Source: Rhytidiadelphus loreus (Eukaryota; Streptophyta; Bryopsida; Hypnales; Hylocomiaceae). From it: a DNA stretch of 64,000 nucleotides. Under the pieces are notes generated by a model that had not been told where the DNA came from, searched no databases, and saw nothing but the letters and a program-made list of their open reading frames with translations. Position 1 is the stretch's first letter. Every line of letters begins with the position of its first letter. Positions 11,901-24,706 of this stretch are shown piece by piece. The stretch spans positions 81,487,093 to 81,551,092 of the forward strand of contig OX344763.1 in NCBI GenBank assembly GCA_947034895.1. Direction: 5' to 3'. The position numbers and the translations under genes were made by a program.

Positions 11901-14614
11901 AAAAGAATATATGATTTGTGAAATTGTGTGGAACCCTAGGCAAGAATAAAAAAAATGGAATAAGCCATGCCCTATATTTAAAAGCGCATGAATCCCGAAC
12001 TCATGAAATTTGAACGTGAAAGAGTGAAAACAATTTAATGTCCAAGTTGCAGATGGCCGAAGCTCTTGCAATTAGGAAAAGAATATATGATTTGTGAAAT
12101 TGTGTGGAACCCTAGGCAAGAATAACAAAAATGGAATAAGCCATGCCCTGTATTTAAAAGCGCATGAATCCCGAACTCATGAAATTTGAACGTGAAAGAG
12201 TGAAAACAATTTAATGTCCAAATTGCAAATGGCCGAAGCTCTTGCAATTAGGAAAAGAATATATGATTTGTGAAATTGTGTGGAACTTTCGGCAAGAATA
12301 AAAAAAATGGAATAAGCCATGCCCTGTATTTAAAAGCGCATGAATCCCGAACTCCTGAAATTTGAACGTGAAAGAGTGAAAACAATTTAATGTCCAAGTT
12401 GCAAATGGCCGAAGCTCTTGCAATTAGGAAAAGAATATATGATTTGTGAAATTGTGTGGAACCCTAGGCAAGAATAAAAAAAATGGAATAAGCCATGCCC
12501 TATATTTAAAAGCGCATGAATCCCGAACTCATGAAATTTGAACGTGAAAGAGTGAAAACAATTTAATGTCCAAGTTGCAAATGGCCGAAGCTCTTGCAAT
12601 TAGGAAAAGAATATATGATTTGTGAAATTGTGTGGAACTTTCGGCAAGAATAAGAAAAATGGAATAAGCCATGCCCTGTATTTAAAAGCGCATGAATCCC
12701 GAACTCCTGAAATTTGAACGTGAAAGAGTGAAAACAATTTAATGTCCAAGTTGCAAATGGCCGAAGCTCTTGCAATTAGGAAAAGAATATATGATTTGTG
12801 AAATTGTGTGGAAACCTAGGCAAGAATAACAAAAATGGAATAAGCCATGCCCTGTATTTAAAAGCGCATGAATCCCGAACTCATGAAATTTGAACGTGAA
12901 AGAGTGAAAACAATTTAATGTCCAAGTTGCAAATGGCCTAAGCTCTTGCAATTAGGAAAAGAATATATGATTTGTGAAATTGTGTGGAACCCTAGGCAAG
13001 AATAACAAAAATGGAATAAGCCATGCCCTGTATTTAAAAGCGCATGAATCCCGAACTCATGAAATTTGAACGTGAAAGAGTGAAAACAATTTAATGTCCA
13101 AGTTGCAAATGGCCGAAGCTCTTGCAATTAGGAAAAGAATATATGATTTGTGAAATTGTGTGGAACCCTAGGCAAGAATAAGAAAAATGGAATAAGCCAT
13201 GCCCTGTATTTAAAAGCGCATGAATCCCGAACTCATGAAATTTGAACGTGAAAGAGTGAAAACAATTTAATGTCCAAGTTGCAAATGGCCGAAGCTCTTG
13301 CAATTAGGAAAAGAATATATGATTTGTGAAATTGTGTGGAACTTTCGGCAAGAATAAAAAAAATGGAATAAGCCATGCCCTGTATTTAAAAGCGCATGAA
13401 TCCCGAACTCATGAAATTTGAACGTGAAAGAGTGAAAACAATTTAATGTCCAAGTTGCAAATGGCCGAAGCTCTTGCAATTAGGAAAAGAATATATGATT
13501 TGTGAAATTGTGTGGAACCCTAGGCAAGAATAAGAAAAATGGAATAAGCCATGCCCTGTATTTAAAAGCGCATGAATCCCGAACTCATGAAATTTGAACG
13601 TGAAAGAGTGAAAACAATTTAATGTCCAAGTTGCAAATGGCCGAAGCTCTTGCAATTAGGAAAAGAATATATGATTTGTGAAATTGTGTGGAACTTTAGG
13701 CAAGAATAAAAAAAATGGAATAAGCCATGCCCTGTATTTAAAAGCGCATGAATCCCGAACTCATGAAATTTGAACGTGAAAGAGTGAAAACAATTTAATG
13801 TCCAAGTTGCAAATGGCCGAAGCTCTTGCAATTAGGAAAAGAATATATGATTTGTGAAATTGTGTGGAACTTTCGGCAAGAATAAAAAAAATGGAATAAG
13901 CCATGCCCTGTATTTAAAAGCGCATGAATCCCGAACTCCTGAAATTTGAACGTGAAAGAGTGAAAACAATTTAATGTCCAAGTTGCAAATGGCCGAAGCT
14001 CTTGCAATTAGGAAAAGAATATATGATTTGTGAAATTGTGTGGAACCCTAGGCAAGAATAAAAAAAATGGAATAAGCCATGCCCTATATTTAAAAGCGCA
14101 TGAATCCCGAACTCATGAAATTTGAACGTGAAAGAGTGAAAACAATTTAATGTCCAAGTTGCAGATGGCCGAAGCTCTTGCAATTAGGAAAAGAATATAT
14201 GATTTGTGAAATTGTGTGGAACCCTAGGCAAGAATAACAAAAATGGAATAAGCCATGCCCTGTATTTAAAAGCGCATGAATCCCGAACTCATGAAATTTG
14301 AACGTGAAAGAGTGAAAACAATTTAATGTCCAAATTGCAAATGGCCGAAGCTCTTGCAATTAGGAAAAGAATATATGATTTGTGAAATTGTGTGGAACTT
14401 TCGGCAAGAATAAAAAAAATGGAATAAGCCATGCCCTGTATTTAAAAGCGCATGAATCCCGAACTCCTGAAATTTGAACGTGAAAGAGTGAAAACAATTT
14501 AATGTCCAAGTTGCAAATGGCCGAAGCTCTTGCAATTAGGAAAAGAATATATGATTTGTGAAATTGTGTGGAACCCTAGGCAAGAATAAAAAAAATGGAA
14601 TAAGCCATGCCCTA
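8983..14614 (+). repeat. 32-monomer HOR, copy 1 (5,632 bp)
   Basis: This is the first copy of a 32-monomer unit that is repeated immediately downstream. Shared rare markers, each exactly 5,632 bases apart between copies, include a at monomer position 3 (gcactg; 10,211 and 15,843) and a at position 94 (10,478 and 16,110). The gcag change at position 84 at 12,052 and 14,164 matches 17,684 and 19,796. The unit consists of about nine leading monomers followed by two runs of a 12-mer, the second one monomer short (9 + 12 + 11 = 32). Comparing translations of the two copies by eye, I count roughly seven differences, so identity is well above 99%. Confidence 0.9.
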
Positions 14615-14685
14615 TATTTAAAAGCGCATGAATCCCGAACTCATGAAATTTGAACGTGAAAGAGTGAAAACAATTTAATGTCCAA
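10543..14685 (+). repeat. 12-monomer HOR inside the 32-mer (2,112 bp), first pair
   Basis: Within copy 1 of the 32-mer, a series of 12 monomers beginning with two ccctagg/c types repeats after 2,112 bases. The gcag marker at position 84 (12,052 and 14,164) fixes the spacing. The series also includes the ctatattt change at position 6 and several c variants at position 35, always in the same order. One monomer differs in kind: near 13,619-13,831 it has the intermediate ctttagg form where its partner has ctttcgg. The nested layout implies that the 12-mer doubled before the 32-mer did. Confidence 0.85.
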
Positions 14686-17600
14686 ATTGCAAATGGCCGA
14701 AGCTCTTGCAATTAGGAAAAGAATATATGATTTGTGAAATTGTGTGGAACTTTCGGGAAGAATAAAAAAAATGGAATAAGCCATGCCCTGTATTTAAAAG
14801 CGCATGAATCCCGAACTCATGAAATTTGAACGTGAAAGAGTGAAAACAATTTAATGTCCAAATTGCAAATGGCCGAAGCTCTTGCAATTAGGAAAAGAAT
14901 ATATGATTTGTGAAATTGTGTGGAACTTTCGGCAAGAATAAAAAAAATGGAATAAGCCATGCCCTGTATTTAAAAGCGCATGAATCCCGAACTCATGAAA
15001 TTTGAACGTGAAAGAGTGAAAACAATTTAATGTCCAAGTTGCAAATGGCCGAAGCTCTTGCAATTAGGAAAAGAATATATGATTTGTGAAATTGTGTGGA
15101 ACCCTAGGCAAGAATAAAAAAAATGGAATAAGCCATGCCCTATATTTAAAAGCGCATGAATCCCGAACTCATGAAATTTGAACGTGAAAGAGTGAAAACA
15201 ATTTAATGTCCAAGTTGCAAATGGCCGAAGCTCTTGCAATTAGGAAAAGAATATATGATTTGTGAAATTGTGTGGAACTTTCGGCAAGAATAAGAAAAAT
15301 GGAATAAGCCATGCCCTGTATTTAAAAGCGCATGAATCCCGAACTCATGAAATTTGAACGTGAAAGAGTGAAAACAATTTAATGTCCAAATTGCAAATGG
15401 CCGAAGCTCTTGCAATTAGGAAAAGAATATATGATTTGTGAAATTGTGTGGAACCCTAGGCAAGAATAAGAAAAATGGAATAAGCCATGCCCTGTATTTA
15501 AAAGCGCATGAATCCCGAACTCCTGAAATTTGAACGTGAAAGAGTGAAAACAATTTAATGTCCAAGTTGCAAATGGCCGAAGCTCTTGCAATTAGGAAAA
15601 GAATATATGATTTGTGAAATTGTGTGGAACTTTCGGCAAGAATAAAAAAAATGGAATAAGCCATGCCCTGTATTTAAAAGCGCATGAATCCCGAACTCCT
15701 GAAATTTGAACGTGAAAGAGTGAAAACAATTTAATGTCCAAATTGCAAATGGCCGAAGCTCTTGCAATTAGGAAAAGAATATATGATTTGTGAAATTGTG
15801 TGGAACCCTAGGCAAGAATACAAAAAATGGAATAAGCCATGCACTGTATTTAAAAGCGCATGAATCCCGAACTCATGAAATTTGAACGTGAAAGAGTGAA
15901 AACAATTTAATGTCCAAGTTGCAAATGGCCGAAGCTCTTGCAATTAGGAAAAGAATATATGATTTGTGAAATTGTGTGGAACTTTCGGCAAGAATAAGAA
16001 AAATGGAATAAGCCATGCCCTGTATTTAAAAGCGCATGAATCCCGAACTCCTGAAATTTGAACGTGAAAGAGTGAAAACAATTTAATGTCCAAGTTGCAA
16101 ATGGCCGAAACTCTTGCAATTAGGAAAAGAATATATGATTTGTGAAATTGTGTGGAACCCTAGGCAAGAATAAAAAAAATGGAATAAGCCATGCCCTGTA
16201 TTTAAAAGCGCATGAATCCCGAACTCCTGAAATTTGAACGTGAAAGAGTGAAAACAATTTAATGTCCAAGTTGCAAATGGCCGAAGCTCTTGCAATTAGG
16301 AAAAGAATATATGATTTGTGAAATTGTGTGGAAACCTAGGCAAGAATAACAAAAATGGAATAAGCCATGCCCTGTATTTAAAAGCGCATGAATCCCGAAC
16401 TCATGAAATTTGAACGTGAAAGAGTGAAAACAATTTAATGTCCAAGTTGCAAATGGCCTAAGCTCTTGCAATTAGGAAAAGAATATATGATTTGTGAAAT
16501 TGTGTGGAACCCTAGGCAAGAATAACAAAAATGGAATAAGCCATGCCCTGTATTTAAAAGCGCATGAATCCCGAACTCATGAAATTTGAACGTGAAAGAG
16601 TGAAAACAATTTAATGTCCAAGTTGCAAATGGCCGAAGCTCTTGCAATTAGGAAAAGAATATATGATTTGTGAAATTGTGTGGAACCCTAGGCAAGAATA
16701 AGAAAAATGGAATAAGCCATGCCCTGTATTTAAAAGCGCATGAATCCCGAACTCATGAAATTTGAACGTGAAAGAGTGAAAACAATTTAATGTCCAAGTT
16801 GCAAATGGCCGAAGCTCTTGCAATTAGGAAAAGAATATATGATTTGTGAAATTGTGTGGAACTTTCGGCAAGAATAAAAAAAATGGAATAAGCCATGCCC
16901 TGTATTTAAAAGCGCATGAATCCCGAACTCATGAAATTTGAACGTGAAAGAGTGAAAACAATTTAATGTCCAAGTTGCAAATGGCCGAAGCTCTTGCAAT
17001 TAGGAAAAGAATATATGATTTGTGAAATTGTGTGGAACCCTAGGCAAGAATAAGAAAAATGGAATAAGCCATGCCCTGTATTTAAAAGCGCATGAATCCC
17101 GAACTCCTGAAATTTGAACGTGAAAGAGTGAAAACAATTTAATGTCCAAGTTGCAAATGGCCGAAGCTCTTGCAATTAGGAAAAGAATATATGATTTGTG
17201 AAATTGTGTGGAACTTTCGGCAAGAATAAAAAAAATGGAATAAGCCATGCCCTGTATTTAAAAGCGCATGAATCCCGAACTCATGAAATTTGAACGTGAA
17301 AGAGTGAAAACAATTTAATGTCCAAGTTGCAAATGGCCGAAGCTCTTGCAATTAGGAAAAGAATATATGATTTGTGAAATTGTGTGGAACTTTCGGCAAG
17401 AATAAAAAAAATGGAATAAGCCATGCCCTGTATTTAAAAGCGCATGAATCCCGAACTCCTGAAATTTGAACGTGAAAGAGTGAAAACAATTTAATGTCCA
17501 AGTTGCAAATGGCCGAAGCTCTTGCAATTAGGAAAAGAATATATGATTTGTGAAATTGTGTGGAACCCTAGGCAAGAATAAAAAAAATGGAATAAGCCAT

Positions 17601-20317
17601 GCCCTATATTTAAAAGCGCATGAATCCCGAACTCATGAAATTTGAACGTGAAAGAGTGAAAACAATTTAATGTCCAAGTTGCAGATGGCCGAAGCTCTTG
17701 CAATTAGGAAAAGAATATATGATTTGTGAAATTGTGTGGAACCCTAGGCAAGAATAACAAAAATGGAATAAGCCATGCCCTGTATTTAAAAGCGCATGAA
17801 TCCCGAACTCATGAAATTTGAACGTGAAAGAGTGAAAACAATTTAATGTCCAAATTGCAAATGGCCGAAGCTCTTGCAATTAGGAAAAGAATATATGATT
17901 TGTGAAATTGTGTGGAACTTTCGGCAAGAATAAAAAAAATGGAATAAGCCATGCCCTGTATTTAAAAGCGCATGAATCCCGAACTCCTGAAATTTGAACG
18001 TGAAAGAGTGAAAACAATTTAATGTCCAAGTTGCAAATGGCCGAAGCTCTTGCAATTAGGAAAAGAATATATGATTTGTGAAATTGTGTGGAACCCTAGG
18101 CAAGAATAAAAAAAATGGAATAAGCCATGCCCTATATTTAAAAGCGCATGAATCCCGAACTCATGAAATTTGAACGTGAAAGAGTGAAAACAATTTAATG
18201 TCCAAGTTGCAAATGGCCGAAGCTCTTGCAATTAGGAAAAGAATATATGATTTGTGAAATTGTGTGGAACTTTCGGCAAGAATAAGAAAAATGGAATAAG
18301 CCATGCCCTGTATTTAAAAGCGCATGAATCCCGAACTCCTGAAATTTGAACGTGAAAGAGTGAAAACAATTTAATGTCCAAGTTGCAAATGGCCGAAGCT
18401 CTTGCAATTAGGAAAAGAATATATGATTTGTGAAATTGTGTGGAAACCTAGGCAAGAATAACAAAAATGGAATAAGCCATGCCCTGTATTTAAAAGCGCA
18501 TGAATCCCGAACTCATGAAATTTGAACGTGAAAGAGTGAAAACAATTTAATGTCCAAGTTGCAAATGGCCTAAGCTCTTGCAATTAGGAAAAGAATATAT
18601 GATTTGTGAAATTGTGTGGAACCCTAGGCAAGAATAACAATAATGGAATAAGCCATGCCCTGTATTTAAAAGCGCATGAATCCCGAACTCATGAAATTTG
18701 AACGTGAAAGAGTGAAAACAATTTAATGTCCAAGTTGCAAATGGCCGAAGCTCTTGCAATTAGGAAAAGAATATATGATTTGTGAAATTGTGTGGAACCC
18801 TAGGCAAGAATAAGAAAAATGGAATAAGCCATGCCCTGTATTTAAAAGCGCATGAATCCCGAACTCATGAAATTTGAACGTGAAAGAGTGAAAACAATTT
18901 AATGTCCAAGTTGCAAATGGCCGAAGCTCTTGCAATTAGGAAAAGAATATATGATTTGTGAAATTGTGTGGAACTTTCGGCAAGAATAAAAAAAATGGAA
19001 TAAGCCATGCCCTGTATTTAAAAGCGCATGAATCCCGAACTCCTGAAATTTGAACGTGAAAGAGTGAAAACAATTTAATGTCCAAGTTGCAAATGGCCGA
19101 AGCTCTTGCAATTAGGAAAAGAATATATGATTTGTGAAATTGTGTGGAACCCTAGGCAAGAATAAGAAAAATGGAATAAGCCATGCCCTGTATTTAAAAG
19201 CGCATGAATCCCGAACTCATGAAATTTGAACGTGAAAGAGTGAAAACAATTTAATGTCCAAGTTGCAAATGGCCGAAGCTCTTGCAATTAGGAAAAGAAT
19301 ATATGATTTGTGAAATTGTGTGGAACTTTCGGCAAGAATAAAAAAAATGGAATAAGCCATGCCCTGTATTTAAAAGCGCATGAATCCCGAACTCATGAAA
19401 TTTGAACGTGAAAGAGTGAAAACAATTTAATGTCCAAGTTGCAAATGGCCTAAGCTCTTGCAATTAGGAAAAGAATATATGATTTGTGAAATTGTGTGGA
19501 ACTTTCGGCAAGAATAAAAAAAATGGAATAAGCCATGCCCTGTATTTAAAAGCGCATGAATCCCGAACTCCTGAAATTTGAACGTGAAAGAGTGAAAACA
19601 ATTTAATGTCCAAGTTGCAAATGGCCGAAGCTCTTGCAATTAGGAAAAGAATATATGATTTGTGAAATTGTGTGGAACCCTAGGCAAGAATAAAAAAAAT
19701 GGAATAAGCCATGCCCTATATTTAAAAGCGCATGAATCCCGAACTCATGAAATTTGAACGTGAAAGAGTGAAAACAATTTAATGTCCAAGTTGCAGATGG
19801 CCGAAGCTCTTGCAATTAGGAAAAGAATATATGATTTGTGAAATTGTGTGGAACCCTAGGCAAGAATAACAAAAATGGAATAAGCCATGCCCTGTATTTA
19901 AAAGCGCATGAATCCCGAACTCATGAAATTTGAACGTGAAAGAGTGAAAACAATTTAATGTCCAAATTGCAAATGGCCGAAGCTCTTGCAATTAGGAAAA
20001 GAATATATGATTTGTGAAATTGTGTGGAACTTTCGGCAAGAATAAAAAAAATGGAATAAGCCATGCCCTGTATTTAAAAGCGCATGAATCCCGAACTCCT
20101 GAAATTTGAACGTGAAAGAGTGAAAACAATTTAATGTCCAAGTTGCAAATGGCCGAAGCTCTTGCAATTAGGAAAAGAATATATGATTTGTGAAATTGTG
20201 TGGAACCCTAGGCAAGAATAAAAAAAATGGAATAAGCCATGCCCTATATTTAAAAGCGCATGAATCCCGAACTCATGAAATTTGAACGTGAAAGAGTGAA
20301 AACAATTTAATGTCCAA
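14615..20317 (+). repeat. 32-monomer HOR, copy 2
   Basis: This is the second copy of the 5,632-bp unit, in direct tandem with the first. The left edge is set by monomer position 6 (a at 14,614 but g at 8,982). The match runs to position 78 (g at 20,318 but a at 14,686). Differences between copies are scattered single substitutions, for example c at position 35 in one copy only near 17,107, 19,043 and similar places, and a private t at 18,641. The pattern fits one recent 5.6-kb duplication followed by a few point changes or short conversions. Confidence 0.9.
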
Positions 20318-20509
20318 GTTGCAAATGGCCGAAGCTCTTGCAATTAGGAAAAGAATATATGATTTGTGAAATTGTGTGGAACTTTCGGCAAGAATAAGAA
20401 AAATGGAATAAGCCATGCCCTGTATTTAAAAGCGCATGAATCCCGAACTCCTGAAATTTGAACGTGAAAGAGTGAAAACAATTTAATGTCCAAGTTGCAA
20501 ATGGCCGAA
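16175..20509 (+). repeat. 12-monomer HOR inside the 32-mer, second pair
   Basis: This is the equivalent pair of 12-mers in copy 2 of the 32-mer. The position-84 g markers are at 17,684 and 19,796, again 2,112 bases apart. The 12-period match ends where position 94 is a at 20,510 but g 2,112 bases earlier. Together with the first pair this makes four near-copies of the 12-mer between 10.5 and 20.5 kb. Confidence 0.85.
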
Positions 20510-23500
20510 ACTCTTGCAATTAGGAAAAGAATATATGATTTGTGAAATTGTGTGGAACCCTAGGCAAGAATAAAAAAAATGGAATAAGCCATGCCCTGTA
20601 TTTAAAAGCGCATGAATCCCGAACTCATGAAATTTGAACGTGAAAGAGTGAAAACAATTTAATGTCCAAGTTGCAAATGGCCGAAGCTCTTGCAATTAGG
20701 AAAAGAATATATGATTTGTGAAATTGTGTGGAACCCTAGGCAAGAATAAAAAAAATGGAATAAGCCATGCCCTGTATTTAAAAGCGCATGAATCCCGAAC
20801 TCCTGAAATTTGAACGTGAAAGAGTGAAAACAATTTAATGTCCAAATTGCAAATGGCCGAAGCTCTTGCAATTAGGAAAAGAATATATGATTTGTGAAAT
20901 TGTGTGGAACCCTAGGCAAGAATACAAAAAATGGAATAAGCCATGCACTGTATTTAAAAGCGCATGAATCCCGAACTCATGAAATTTGAACGTGAAAGAG
21001 TGAAAACAATTTAATGTCCAAGTTGCAAATGGCCGAAGCTCTTGCAATTAGGAAAAGAATATATGATTTGTGAAATTGTGTGGAACTTTCGGCAAGAATA
21101 AGAAAAATGGAATAAGCCATGCCCTGTATTTAAAAGCGCATGAATCCCGAACTCCTGAAATTTGAACGTGAAAGAGTGAAAACAATTTAATGTCCAAGTT
21201 GCAAATGGCCGAAACTCTTGCAATTAGGAAAAGAATATATGATTTGTGAAATTGTGTGGAACCCTAGGCAAGAATAAAAAAAATGGAATAAGCCATGCCC
21301 TGTATTTAAAAGCGCATGAATCCCGAACTCATGAAATTTGAACGTGAAAGAGTGAAAACAATTTAATGTCCAAGTTGCAAATGGCCGAAGCTCTTGCAAT
21401 TAGGAAAAGAATATATGATTTGTGAAATTGTGTGGAAACCTAGGCAAGAATAACAAAAATGGAATAAGCCATGCCCTGTATTTAAAAGCGCATGAATCCC
21501 GAACTCATGAAATTTGAACGTGAAAGAGTGAAAACAATTTAATGTCCAAGTTGCAAATGGCCTAAGCTCTTGCAATTAGGAAAAGAATATATGATTTGTG
21601 AAATTGTGTGGAACCCTAGGCAAGAATAACAAAAATGGAATAAGCCATGCCCTGTATTTAAAAGCGCATGAATCCCGAACTCATGAAATTTGAACGTGAA
21701 AGAGTGAAAACAATTTAATGTCCAAGTTGCAAATGGCCGAAGCTCTTGCAATTAGGAAAAGAATATATGATTTGTGAAATTGTGTGGAACCCTAGGCAAG
21801 AATAAGAAAAATGGAATAAGCCATGCCCTGTATTTAAAAGCGCATGAATCCCGAACTCATGAAATTTGAACGTGAAAGAGTGAAAACAATTTAATGTCCA
21901 AGTTGCAAATGGCCGAAGCTCTTGCAATTAGGAAAAGAATATATGATTTGTGAAATTGTGTGGAACCCTAGGCAAGAATAACAAAAATGGAATAAGCCAT
22001 GCCCTGTATTTAAAAGCGCATGAATCCCGAACTCATGAAATTTGAACGTGAAAGAGTGAAAACAATTTAATGTCCAAGTTGCAAATGGCCGAAGCTCTTG
22101 CAATTAGGAAAAGAATATATGATTTGTGAAATTGTGTGGAACTTTCGGGAAGAATAAAAAAAATGGAATAAGCCATGCCCTGTATTTAAAAGCGCATGAA
22201 TCCCGAACTCATGAAATTTGAACGTGAAAGAGTGAAAACAATTTAATGTCCAAGTTGCAAATGGCCGAAGCTCTTGCAATTAGGAAAAGAATATATGATT
22301 TGTGAAATTGTGTGGAACCCTAGGCAAGAATAAAAAAAATGGAATAAGCCATGCCCTGTATTTAAAAGCGCATGAATCCCGAACTCATGAAATTTGAACG
22401 TGAAAGAGTGAAAACAATTTAATGTCCAAGTTGCAAATGGCCTAAGCTCTTGCAATTAGGAAAAGAATATATGATTTGTGAAATTGTGTGGAACTTTCGG
22501 GAAGAATAAAAAAAATGGAATAAGCCATGCCCTGTATTTAAAAGCGCATGAATCCCGAACTCATGAAATTTGAACGTGAAAGAGTGAAAACAATTTAATG
22601 TCCAAGTTGCAAATGGCCGAAGCTCTTGCAATTAGGAAAAGAATATATGATTTGTGAAATTGTGTGGAACCCTAGGCAAGAATAACAAAAATGGAATAAG
22701 CCATGCCCTGTATTTAAAAGCGCATGAATCCCGAACTCATGAAATTTGAACGTGAAAGAGTGAAAACAATTTAATGTCCAAGTTGCAAATGGCCGAAGCT
22801 CTTGCAATTAGGAAAAGAATATATGATTTGTGAAATTGTGTGGAACTTTCGGGAAGAATAAAAAAAATGGAATAAGCCATGCCCTGTATTTAAAAGCGCA
22901 TGAATCCCGAACTCCTGAAATTTGAACGTGAAAGAGTGAAAACAATTTAATGTCCAAGTTGCAAATGGCCGAAGCTCTTGCAATTAGGAAAAGAATATAT
23001 GATTTGTGAAATTGTGTGGAACCCTAGGCAAGAATAAAAAAAATGGAATAAGCCATGCCCTGTATTTAAAAGCGCATGAATCCCGAACTCATGAAATTTG
23101 AACGTGAAAGAGTGAAAACAATTTAATGTCCAAGTTGCAAATGGCCGAAGCTCTTGCAATTAGGAAAAGAATATATGATTTGTGAAATTGTGTGGAACTT
23201 TCGGCAAGAATAAGAAAAATGGAATAAGCCATGCCCTGTATTTAAAAGCGCATGAATCCCGAACTCATGAAATTTGAACGTGAAAGAGTGAAAACAATTT
23301 AATGTCCAAGTTGCAAATGGCCGAAGCTCTTGCAATTAGGAAAAGAATATATGATTTGTGAAATTGTGTGGAACCCTAGGCAAGAATAAAAAAAATGGAA
23401 TAAGCCATGCCCTGTATTTAAAAGCGCATGAATCCCGAACTCATGAAATTTGAACGTGAAAGAGTGAAAACAATTTAATGTCCAAGTTGCAAATGGCCGA

Positions 23501-24706
23501 AGCTCTTGCAATTAGGAAAAGAATATATGATTTGTGAAATTGTGTGGAACCCTAGGCAAGAATAACAAAAATGGAATAAGCCATGCCCTGTATTTAAAAG
23601 CGCATGAATCCCGAACTCATGAAATTTGAACGTGAAAGAGTGAAAACAATTTAATGTCCAAGTTGCAAATGGCCGAAGCTCTTGCAATTAGGAAAAGAAT
23701 ATATGATTTGTGAAATTGTGTGGAACTTTCGGCAAGAATAAAAAAAATGGAATAAGCCATGCCCTGTATTTAAAAGCGCATGAATCCCGAACTCATGAAA
23801 TTTGAACGTGAAAGAGTGAAAACAATTTAATGTCCAAGTTGCAAATGGCCGAAGCTCTTGCAATTAGGAAAAGAATATATGATTTGTGAAATTGTGTGGA
23901 ACCCTAGGCAAGAATAAGAAAAATGGAATAAGCCATGCCCTGTATTTAAAAGCGCATGAATCCCGAACTCATGAAATTTGAACGTGAAAGAGTGAAAACA
24001 ATTTAATGTCCAAGTTGCAAATGGCCGAAGCTCTTGCAATTAGGAAAAGAATATATGATTTGTGAAATTGTGTGGAACTTTCGGCAAGAATAAAAAAAAT
24101 GGAATAAGCCATGCCCTGTATTTAAAAGCGCATGAATCCCGAACTCATGAAATTTGAACGTGAAAGAGTGAAAACAATTTAATGTCCAAGTTGCAAATGG
24201 CCGAAGCTCTTGCAATTAGGAAAAGAATATATGATTTGTGAAATTGTGTGGAACCCTAGGCAAGAATAAGAAAAATGGAATAAGCCATGCCCTGTATTTA
24301 AAAGCGCATGAATCCCGAACTCATGAAATTTGAACGTGAAAGAGTGAAAACAATTTAATGTCCAAGTTGCAAATGGCCGAAGCTCTTGCAATTAGGAAAA
24401 GAATATATGATTTGTGAAATTGTGTGGAACCCTAGGCAAGAATAACAAAAATGGAATAAGCCATGCCCTGTATTTAAAAGCGCATGAATCCCGAACTCAT
24501 GAAATTTGAACGTGAAAGAGTGAAAACAATTTAATGTCCAAGTTGCAAATGGCCGAAGCTCTTGCAATTAGGAAAAGAATATATGATTTGTGAAATTGTG
24601 TGGAACTTTCGGCAAGAATAAAAAAAATGGAATAAGCCATGCCCTGTATTTAAAAGCGCATGAATCCCGAACTCATGAAATTTGAACGTGAAAGAGTGAA
24701 AACAAT
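20318..24706 (+). repeat. Array segment downstream of the 32-mer, small local orders
   Basis: A fragment of the 32-mer recurs here. The gcactg change at monomer position 3 appears a third time at 20,947, and the position-94 a change appears at 20,510 and 21,214, which are 704 bases (four monomers) apart. Further on, ccctagg/c, ctttcggg and ccctagg/a types recur with a four-monomer spacing (about 21,891-23,159). Between about 23,651 and 24,391 two types simply alternate (ctttcgg/a, ccctagg/g). The last c at position 35 in the window is at 22,915. No non-satellite sequence is present. Confidence 0.75.
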
